DNA of 33,967 bases. It comes from Stentor coeruleus (Eukaryota > Ciliophora > Heterotrichea > Heterotrichida > Stentoridae). Position 1 is the stretch's first letter. Each line of letters starts with the position of its first letter. Below the pieces are notes generated by a model. It was not told the DNA's origin. It saw only the letters and a list, made by a program, of their open reading frames with translations, and did no database searches. Positions 10,052-19,000 of the stretch are shown piece after piece. The stretch lies in NCBI GenBank assembly GCA_001970955.1, contig MPUH01000806.1, positions 1-33,967 of the forward strand, given 5' to 3'. The translations under genes were made by a program, and so were the position numbers.

Positions 10052-10282
10052 ATATAATAATTGAATTAGATAAAAGGGTTATAGGATAATAAGATGTAAA
10101 TAAAGTTAAGGTTGTATGGAATTAGATATTATTTTATGTTTGAAAAGAAGTTTTTATAGTTAAATTGTTGTATTTAGATTATTATAAATCGAATAATGAA
10201 TGGTTTTTGGGTTTGAGGTATTATATCTATAGTTATTTATTGCTTTTTTTATGATTGGGTTTATATTTTTATCTATGCGCTT

Positions 10283-10950
10283 ATGGTTGGTGAATATTAC
10301 GATTTAGCCAGTATTTTCGTACCAGAATCAGCGGTAAAGTTTAACTTCCCAAGACAGAAACTAAATCTAGCAACGTGACCCAGATTCCCAGAAGTCCATG
10401 GGCACTTTAAAGTTCGTATAAGCAAATCTCTTCAATAAATAGAAGACTTTAACAAAACTACAGGTAAAAAGCTCACAATCACACATCTTGTTATGAAAAT
10501 GGTCGCTGATACCATGGTTGATTTCCCTAAATTTGAAATTGGTCTGTGGTTGTTTTTACTACAAAAATCATCTGCAGATATTTTTTTATATATAAATTAC
10601 CCTCCTCCCTCCATCTATATTTGGTGTACTTATTGAACTAACTGGTTTCATCTCAACAGCCCTTGATTTAGATTTTCCAATATGGGGTATTATAAGACAT
10701 ATATGTGGTTTAATGACTATAACAAATATTGGAACTAATGATCTTGAAATCGTCTATACAGCTTTTCCTCTAGTAATTCATTCTCCAGGACTTTTAGCTT
10801 TAAATTAAAAGATCAACCTGTTATAAACAATGGGCAAATTATTATAGACAAAATCTTAAAGATTAATTTTACTATGAATCATAGATTTAGAGATGAGACA
10901 AAGGAACTAAAGCTATCGGAGAAATAAAAAGACGTTTTATAAATGGTTAA
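10283..10950 (+). pseudogene. Broken E2-type (2-oxoacid dehydrogenase) acyltransferase-domain gene
   Basis: The first piece starts MVGEYYDLASIFVPES and contains the E2 catalytic-domain stretch TTGKKLTITHLVMKMVAD. It is cut by in-frame TGA (10376-10378) and TAA (10436-10438). A second piece in another frame (about 10610-10808) reads LTGFISTALDLDFP...LMTITNIGTND, matching the region just before the catalytic loop. A third piece has FTMNHRFRDE, the degraded HRxxDG catalytic motif, and after a one-base shift GTKAIGEIKRRF. The middle of the domain is missing. The piece order matches a stand-alone E2-like acyltransferase family, not a lipoyl-bearing E2, since no lipoyl domain is seen. No 15-nt intron removes the stops. 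Both stops could come from C-to-T changes of Arg (CGA) and Gln (CAA) codons. Confidence 0.8.
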
Positions 10951-10982
10951 TAATCGAATAAGTCATTAGAAATAAATCAGTT

Positions 10983-11768
10983 TTAAAGGTTTGGATCTCT
11001 AGCATCCCATTCTGCTATTTGTTGCGACCAGATTTTTTCTCGTTCCTTTTGCATTTCTAATTCTTTGATTTCAGCTTCTTTAGCGTCATTTTTTTTCTTT
11101 TTCAGCAGGCGTTTATTGACTTTTTTCCATTCTAAAGGGCCTAGACTATAGAGTCTTAAAGAGTTTTGTAGGCGGAAAGCTGGAAAGACAATATAAGGTA
11201 CTTCTCGGGCTAGTCTAACAAATTCCACTACATAGAAAATACTCCAGTCGATTTTATCTGACCGATCAGTTTTAAACAACTCAATCGACTTAAGATAGTT
11301 GTTAGGGAAAATCATCTTGCCTTCATGCTGACGTTTAAGGAAAAACATAATTTCGTCTTTAGAAAGATAGTCATCACGATTTTCATCTATACATTTGAAA
11401 ACAACTATATAGGAAATACATTGAATAATCTGAGTTGGGGTATAAAGGCATAGTTTAGAAACGGATCTGACAAATTCAGGAAATGACAATTTATCAGAAT
11501 GGCCTTTTTCTAAGTCTGAGATATATTCTATAAGATAAGGGGCGATTATTGAATTAGGTTTCTCACGAATTACTGTAAAAATTTCACCGGCACTTACGGT
11601 TCCTGAACGACTATGTAGAAATTACTCAGTGTCTGTTTTTAAAAACAAACGCCAGAACTGGTTTATGTTTTCTTGTGTAAAACAATATTTTTCCATTGTC
11701 TTTGCTAGGTCTTCATCAATTACTAGGCCTTTGATTATTTTTTTTGACTTAGTACACTTGCATCCCAT
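10983..11768 (-). CDS. EF-hand protein with N-terminal acylation motif, two exons
   Basis: Exon 1 is 11768-11626 and exon 2 is 11610-10983, giving 256 residues. The first EF-hand loop spans the splice site (D46, D48, S50, T52, E57: DTDRSGTVSAGE) and is canonical. The second, DENRDDYLSKDE (123-134), is also complete. A weaker third site lies near TDRSDKIDW. The protein starts MGCKCTKSKK, with Gly2 for N-myristoylation and Cys3/Cys5 for palmitoylation, so I infer a membrane-tethered calcium sensor. The C-terminus is a Lys/Glu-rich helix (about 207-245). Stop is TAA. It sits between two pseudogenes but has no lesion itself once the intron is removed. Confidence 0.85.
11611..11625 (-). other. 15-nt intron in the EF-hand gene
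   Basis: On the coding strand it reads GTAATTTCTACATAG, with A at position 10. It carries an in-frame TAA. Removing it completes the Asp48 codon and restores a perfect EF-hand loop. Confidence 0.95.
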
Positions 11769-11902
11769 ATGAAAATACCTTTATTGTTAGGTTTAAAAAA
11801 TTATATCAAATTAGAAAATAATTTTGTTGGAACATAAAAAACCTAGGCATCAAGTCTTTTATTTGTTAAAAAAATACTATAAATCCTTATTTTAAATAAT
11901 TT

Positions 11903-12322
11903 ATGAAAAAAATTTTCTCTTTAGTCAATTCTGTTGTTGGCGGAGAAAGAGAAATGATTGGAAAAAAATTGTCATGCCTTGGGAGGACTATAAAAATCAA
12001 GTTAAAGATTTGAATATTAAAGGTAGCATTACTGATGTTTTACGTGATAAGATTATGGAAATTTTTCATACACCTCAAGTCCTTCTAGACAACTCAAAAT
12101 CACTTGACAACTTTATCCTTGATAAGCATTTAGAAGTTATTATAAAGCTTTTAGAAATCGATTCAAATCTTAAAAAAAACATCTGAATCCCAACCTTTAA
12201 AACCCCCAATATCCGAAATTGACGAATTAAAAAATCAACTCGAAATCGTTATGAAAACAATCAAAAACTTAGAATCACAAGTCTAAGCTTTAGAATCCGC
12301 TAAAAAACATAAAAAAAAGTGA
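11903..12322 (+). pseudogene. Broken gene ending in a coiled coil, family unknown
   Basis: Three frames join into one plausible protein of about 139 residues. The start is MKKIFSLVNSVVGGERE (11903). The main part runs MPWEDYKNQVKDLNIKG to DSNLKK (11974-12186). The tail is ISEIDELKNQLEIVMKTIKN and on to a Lys-rich end and TGA (12320-12322). The frame changes fall at an A7 run (about 11962-11968) and an A8 run (about 12169-12177), and a TAA follows ...NLESQV where a Gln would suit. Homopolymer miscalls could explain the shifts, but not the TAA. I do not recognise the family. The ORF at 11974-12186 alone could still encode a 70-residue peptide. Confidence 0.55.
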
Positions 12323-12372
12323 AACTTAGTACTCCTTATAACTAATAATATTTACAAAATCTTCATACTTAA

Positions 12373-15300
12373 CTAATGGTATTTGACCAAATTGAAAACT
12401 AAATTCCCAAGTTCTTCTGAATATATATGTTTACCTATTTTTGTACCCACCATCAAAGCTGCTGTAGATTGTTGTTCCTGTGAAAGTTCGAAGTAGTTCT
12501 TAATAATATCCCCTTTAATAAAAAGTGGGATATTCAAAGTTTTATTATCCACAACAAAAACCTGACTATCAAACTGATGTGATGAGAACATTTTATTAGC
12601 CAAATACTCTTGAAGTACTTCAAGTATTTTATATGTTTCATCACTAATTTCAATAATAACCCCAATCCTCCCTTTACAAGTCCCAAAAATTATCGATGAA
12701 TTTGTTTGGTTTTTTATAGTCCTAATGATATTAAGGATTTCTGGTTTACCAATATTAAACCCAGCAATAATTGTTAATGTTTTTGGCACAGTAGCCGCAA
12801 GGACAATTATATTCCCTTGTGAATCAGCAACAACTAAAGTTTTAGCATTGATAAACTTTAACGCAGTCGGTAATAACACATTGAAATTTTTATGCATAAG
12901 TGTTAATTTGTTTTCTATAGGTGAATATATAGTAATAGTTTTAAACAAATCAGCAACAGCGATATTTTCTTCATATACATCAATACAATAAACATAACTG
13001 ATTTTTTGATTAGAGTCTTTAAGTTCTAAAGTATTTCCATTTATAAGAAACAAATGTATTTCTTTAAAAACCCCAACAATAAGATAGTTATCTTTAGATG
13101 TGATATAAGAGACGAAAGAACTCGTTCGGATTTGTTCAACAAGATTAAGCCTTCCAGAATTGATTATATAGATAAGGATTTTACCACCTATAGGATTTGG
13201 GTTGTTAGCTTCTCGAATACCAAGTCCTACATAAACTTTATTATGGGTTGCGTATATTGAATATAAGTCTTCTAATGCATCAAATTCTATAGAATCAACA
13301 AGTTCTTTATCAAAATCATAAAGTTGAACGAAATACTTTTTTAATGAATTCATAGATATAACAACATATTTATCATCACAACATACAATTCTTCTTATAG
13401 TCGTTTTTTTCACATATTCTCTTACTGAATATTGTTGAAGTTCAGGTAAGTTTATAATAAGAAATTCATTTTTCATAACAATTGCCAAACTTTTTGGAAA
13501 CATTTCTGTATGAAAACTACACATATAAGACACATCTCGTAGATTTACAATTGTGCTATGAACAGTAGAGTTTTCATTATAAAAAATAGTTGGCTGATCA
13601 CATGCAGCAAAAATATACTGCCTGTTATTTGTGATGATTTCTTCAAGGACGATACCTTTGCAGCCAATTTGTCGGGTTTGGTTTTTATTAAAAGTTTTGT
13701 TTTCAATATCATAAATAACAAGGTTGCCATCAGAAAGTCCAATAAGCATATGAACTGCTAAATCTTCATTTTCATGATTTATGAATTTTATCGACCTACA
13801 AACAGCTGAAAATCGTTTTGTTTCTTTGTATATAGTCGCACTTGTAGTTAAGTCTAAAACAGTTAGATTGTTTTCTTCCCAGTAACCTAAAACAATATAT
13901 TCATGGTTTATGCTTATAGATGATACTTCAGCCTCACAACTTACTCTCCATTTTTCAAATATTCCTTGTGAGGATATTGTATATAATATAATAGCATAAG
14001 GATTTATGACTACAGCTATATGATTAGAATGCATACAAGCATGAGAAAATCTTGTATTAGTCAATGAACTTGATGATAAAGAAAAAAGTTCTTCCCAGGA
14101 TGATGAAAAAAGATAAATTCCATTTGGGGTTACTTGGACGATAATATCATCTAAAGTACTTGCGAGTAATGTGCATTCATTTAGACTAGGGAGATTTTCA
14201 GTTGGCATTTTGGTTATGGATTCACTTGTTATAGAAAATACACGAGTTGATTGCATGAAACTTAAAAACATATGAGTGTGGTAGGGACTGTTAACTTTTA
14301 TTGACCAAAGGCCACTGATGCTATGGAGATCTTTTGATAATTCACACATTTTTTTTGTGTTCACACCTTTAGTGATTTGTTGAAAACCCCCACTTAGGTC
14401 GGTTCCAGAACAGGCTATTAAGTCGAAAATTCCAACTTCATTATCATTCACTACTCTAAAATCAAAAATTGGCGCAGTACTTAAAAAATCCTGCACATCT
14501 CTTATAAAAGAATTATCCCTAGCTTCTGTCAACACCCTTATAAGCTTAGGATGATTAACCCTTGATCCAATATAAAAAATCTGATTATCTAAATAGCATA
14601 AACAAGTGGCAATTGATGTTGTACCCAAATAGCTAATCTCATAATTTTTCCCATAACTCAATAACATAAGTTTCCCAGTACCATTCCCTAATACCCATCT
14701 AGTTTCCGTAACTTCACAAACCGCTAGAATATCTTCAAAAGGATATTCAACAACTTTATAATCATCATCAGCATTTTCAAAAGCAACCATAAATCCGGTA
14801 AAAAAAACTAAAATCCCACCATTCTGAGTTGTAAGTATTTTGCGGGGAATTTCATCAAATGGATACCTTTCACCATACTCAGAAATTCTCCTATCGCTTA
14901 AATTTACATCAAAAAATTGTATACAACCAGTTCTGTCTTTGTAGGCATAACAAACTACTAAGCGATCTGTGTTTTTAATAAAAGATAAATCGCTAATGTT
15001 TTCATCTCTAGTCCCTGATATGAAAGTTTCGCTAATTTTCCCTTCATTAATGGTTATTGCTGTTAGGTAAGACTTTTCAACATAGCAGACAAGTAGATTT
15101 TCACTTGAATTCAACACCATTTTCATGTCGATACTGTCTTTGGGTTTCTTTTTGGGAAGAAGAACTTCAGTTTTTAGTTTTGGTCCATCTGTATAAGAAA
15201 CAAGCATTAAAGTTGGCTTATCGGTTAGGATTAAAAGACTGTTAGAGTCTTGGTTGTTTGACAATTTTACTAACGCAACAATCTGATGAGCTAATGGCAC

Positions 15301-15465
15301 TTCTGATAAAAGTTCTAAGTTTTCTGAAGTGATCTTATAGATTTCGAGCTTTTCCGCTTTAGCTATACAGAGGTTGCTGCTGATAGGATCACAGAAATTA
15401 CACACTACCGCTGTGGATACCGCTGTTGGCTTCAATACACTTGCTATATAGTACCACTTCGACAT
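12373..15465 (-). CDS. DDB1: DDB1, damaged-DNA-binding protein 1 / CUL4 adaptor
   Basis: The 1030-residue protein is DDB1 over its whole length. It starts MSKWYYIASVLKPTAV, has the early LCIAKAEKLEIYKI strand (32-45), and TSIATCLCYLDNQIFYIGSR at 283-302. Near the C-terminus are IIFGTCKGRIGVI (from 925) and FIKGDIIKNYFELS (982-995), which match the helical domain. The fold in homologues is three beta-propellers plus a C-terminal helical domain, linking CUL4-RING ubiquitin ligase to DCAF substrate receptors in DNA repair and chromatin control. It is about 110 residues shorter than the human protein. No intron is needed. Stop is TAG. It is divergent from the ABCA gene, with 595 bp between the starts. 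Confidence 0.93.
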   Translation of the reverse strand: MSKWYYIASVLKPTAVSTAVVCNFCDPISSNLCIAKAEKLEIYKITSENLELLSEVPLAHQIVALVKLSNNQDSNSLLILTDKPTLMLVSYTDGPKLKTEVLLPKKKPKDSIDMKMVLNSSENLLVCYVEKSYLTAITINEGKISETFISGTRDENISDLSFIKNTDRLVVCYAYKDRTGCIQFFDVNLSDRRISEYGERYPFDEIPRKILTTQNGGILVFFTGFMVAFENADDDYKVVEYPFEDILAVCEVTETRWVLGNGTGKLMLLSYGKNYEISYLGTTSIATCLCYLDNQIFYIGSRVNHPKLIRVLTEARDNSFIRDVQDFLSTAPIFDFRVVNDNEVGIFDLIACSGTDLSGGFQQITKGVNTKKMCELSKDLHSISGLWSIKVNSPYHTHMFLSFMQSTRVFSITSESITKMPTENLPSLNECTLLASTLDDIIVQVTPNGIYLFSSSWEELFSLSSSSLTNTRFSHACMHSNHIAVVINPYAIILYTISSQGIFEKWRVSCEAEVSSISINHEYIVLGYWEENNLTVLDLTTSATIYKETKRFSAVCRSIKFINHENEDLAVHMLIGLSDGNLVIYDIENKTFNKNQTRQIGCKGIVLEEIITNNRQYIFAACDQPTIFYNENSTVHSTIVNLRDVSYMCSFHTEMFPKSLAIVMKNEFLIINLPELQQYSVREYVKKTTIRRIVCCDDKYVVISMNSLKKYFVQLYDFDKELVDSIEFDALEDLYSIYATHNKVYVGLGIREANNPNPIGGKILIYIINSGRLNLVEQIRTSSFVSYITSKDNYLIVGVFKEIHLFLINGNTLELKDSNQKISYVYCIDVYEENIAVADLFKTITIYSPIENKLTLMHKNFNVLLPTALKFINAKTLVVADSQGNIIVLAATVPKTLTIIAGFNIGKPEILNIIRTIKNQTNSSIIFGTCKGRIGVIIEISDETYKILEVLQEYLANKMFSSHQFDSQVFVVDNKTLNIPLFIKGDIIKNYFELSQEQQSTAALMVGTKIGKHIYSEELGNLVFNLVKYH

Positions 15466-16060
15466 ATTTACTTGAGATTTTAACTTTTAAGGGTATTATG
15501 GAATAAATAGTGTTAGTATTTTATTTACTTACTTTGTGAGATAGATAGAATTCATAAATATTCTTACTTAGTTGTAAAAAAATATGAAATGATTGTTTAT
15601 AATTTTGAAATAATAAACATGATGAGCTGCATTATAACTAATTTATCATAATATACTGTATCACATAAAGATAGAGTCAATTCTCTCTTATATTATAAAA
15701 CTCTGTTTAACCCAAAGCTGTTTATCCTAGTCTTGTAACTCAAATATAAAATCAAATTAACTCCTATAAAAATCATATATTATAAAATTAAATCCAAGTA
15801 CCTAGATAAACTGTAATTCCTTTTAACAAATACTTTAATTATATTAAAAATCACCTGCTACTTTTTTTACTCTGAAATATGAAATTTCTGATTAGAGCCC
15901 ATTAGAAAGACTTTTACCGTTCTGAAGTGAGTGAGAAATTATCAAATCATCTTTCAAGATATAATCAGCCAGTTTTTAATCTAAATTTTCAATTCAAAGT
16001 CGGCTTAGAATAATCCTTCGATTTCTAACAAATTTTAATGGACTGAAAGTCAGTATATAA
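15466..16060. other. Divergent intergenic region between DDB1 and ABCA genes
   Basis: It must hold both 5' flanks. TATATAA abuts the ABCA start (16053-16059). No coding frame, repeat or RNA gene is seen. Confidence 0.6.
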
Positions 16061-19000
16061 ATGGGTGTTTGGAGCCAATACAGAGCTCTTCTTTTCAAAA
16101 ATTGGATTCTTTGGAAGCGTAAAGTCTTCGGCTCACTATGTGAAGTACTATTTCCGATTGGCCTGATAGTGGTCATTGGCCTTATTAGGGCTACTTCTCC
16201 TGCTAAAGATAAAGATGCTCAGAGTTGGAATGATCAAGTGTCTGATAGCTATTTTATAAGCCCAGAAGTTTCCGATTATCTCATATATGATGGGGCTAGC
16301 TGGAATGCAAAAGATAATCAGGAAAGTCCTTTTAAAAGCTGCCCAATGTATCAGGATGCAGGACCAGAATCAAAATCATTTTCATATTCAATTATTACAA
16401 GTGATAAAATCATTGAGAATGATTTCATAAATTATATGACTTCAAAAATAGATGCTCTTTCCGGTTTAACAGGAAATACACATCAAGAGTTTGATAGTAT
16501 AACTAATCTTGAAGACTTTATCAAATCTAGTAAATACGAAGACGGTAGGAAGCTATGCTTTGCCGTGTATCTTGAAAATAAAGGATCTAATGATTATGAG
16601 GTGAGCTTTAGATATAATATAACAGAAACACAACCTTCTGGTGGGAGGAGGCTTGGCGATTTTATTGATATTTTCTATCTTGATAATCCAGATTACGATG
16701 ACCTTATTGTCAGCCCCACTGACTTCGGCAAGAACTTCTTCAACTATGGTTTTTTAACCCTTAACAACCTTGTCCACAACTACTTCCTCCAATCAAATAC
16801 TTCTAATCCTGATTCATATATAAAAGCTACAATAGCTCCTATGCGATTTGGGAAATATATAGAAGACACATTTCTTACTGCTATTGGGTCCATCTTGTCT
16901 TTTTTTATTATAATATCATATCTAGTACCAGTGTGCCGTTTATTATCTGCAATAGTTCAAGAAAAAGAAACCAAGACCAAGGAAATGATGATGATGATGG
17001 GTTTGACTAACTCAGCTTATTGGTTATCTTGGATAACATATTACGTTATAATATACACAGTTATTTCTATAATTATAACAATATTGACCGTTAGGATGAA
17101 AATATTCACCAATTCCAATGGAGGGCTGATATTTTTATACTTTTGGCTTTTTGGCATGGCTTGCATTTCTTTTAGTATATTTCTAAGCATGTTCTTTTCA
17201 AAGTCAAGAAGCGCTGTACTGGTTGGAGTTCCTATATTTCTTGGGTCATATTTTGTATCTTTTGCTGTTAATGACCCACTAATGTCTTTAAACAAAAAAG
17301 CTGGAGCATCATTACTTCCTACAGTAGGTTTTACTTTAGTTACAAATGTTATATGCCAATTGGAAACAGGTCAGACTGGAATACAACATAATAATTCAGA
17401 TTATACCATAGCAAATTATAACTTTGGTGTTTACATTGGGTTAATGATAATAGATATTGTTTACATGTCAGTACTTGCAATTTATCTTGAAGCTGTATGG
17501 CCAACAGAATGGGGTGTTAAAAGACCATGGTACTTTTTGTGTAGTAAAGGGTTTTGGTGTCCAAGAAAAGTTCATACAAGTGACTCATTGTTTGAAACTG
17601 AAGTCAAATGGGGTGATGCAGTCGAACCTGTTGACTCAACTTTAGAAACACAAAAAGCTTCAGGAAAAGCACTATTAGTCCGAGGTCTGACAAAACGTTT
17701 TGCTAATAAACTAGCTGTAGAAAACCTTAACCTTGATATATACGAAGGGCAGATATTTGCTTTACTTGGGCATAATGGTGCAGGTAAAACTACTACTATG
17801 TCTATGATGGCAGGTTTAATACCAGCAACCACAGGAGATATGACAATAAACGGGACTTATCTTTCAAAAGATTTATACAAAATCCGTGAGCATCTAGGTG
17901 TATGTCCTCAACATAATGTTCTATTCCCAGACCTCAATGCTGAAGAACATCTTTATCTTTTTAGCATATTTAAAGGTATCAATGATAAGAAAAGAATACA
18001 TGAAATGAGTCAAATCAAACTAAAAGAATTAGAACTTTTACCTCAAGCACAAAGACAGACTAAGCATTTATCAGGAGGTCAGAAACGGAAATTATCTTTA
18101 GCTATTGCCCTTATTGGAGATTCACCTGTAGTATTATTAGATGAACCTACATCAGGAATGGATCTTACAGCTCGTAGACATATGTGGGATATGCTAAAAA
18201 ATAATAAAACTGGAAGAATTATTATATTAACAACCCATTATATGGAAGAAGCTGATGTTCTTGCTGATAGGATTGCTATTATGTCAGAAGGTAAACTTAG
18301 ATGTTGTGGTAGTTCAATGTTTTTAAAGTCAAGATATGGTGTTGGGTACTATTTAACTATGGTTAAGTCACAAGAAGCTATAAGCAACTCAAAACAACTT
18401 GAAAACTTTGTAAAATCAAACATAACAGGATCTAAACTTATGACTGATTATCAGGGTGAGATAACTTTTCAGCTTCCTTCATCAAGTTCAGGAGAATTTA
18501 TCAGTTTTTTTGAAGAACTTGATACTAATCTGAATAACTTTGGCTTATTGTCTTATTCGATATCAGCTACAACGCTTGAGGAAGTTTTTTTAAGGGTTGC
18601 AAGAGGTGATGATGAAATGCTTAAAAAAGAAGCTAATGATGATAAAGATGAAGATTCGCCTTTAATTGAAGATAGCTTTGTTTTGTCTAAAGATAGAATT
18701 AAAGGGTCACTTATCTGGAACCATTTCATCACTTTAACAAAGAAAAGGGCGATTTCTAGTAAAAGGGATTTTAAGACTATATTATTTGAGATTTTTATCC
18801 CAGTGATATTGATTATAATAGGTTTAAGCTTGATGCTTATCCCATCATTTTTAGCGAATTATAGCGGGTATGAGCTTTCTTTTAGTAAATTCAGCAAAAT
18901 TCAAAATATTTTCTATGGAGGTGATAGTAAAATCTCTGATTATATGGATTATATTGATAACCAAAATACTATAATATTAAAAAATACTATAATATTAAAA

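Noticed and set aside
11957..11990. 15-nt GT-AG candidate GTCATGCCTTGGGAG
   Set aside because: Lacks GTA and A10, is GC-rich, and removing 15 nt cannot correct the frameshift.
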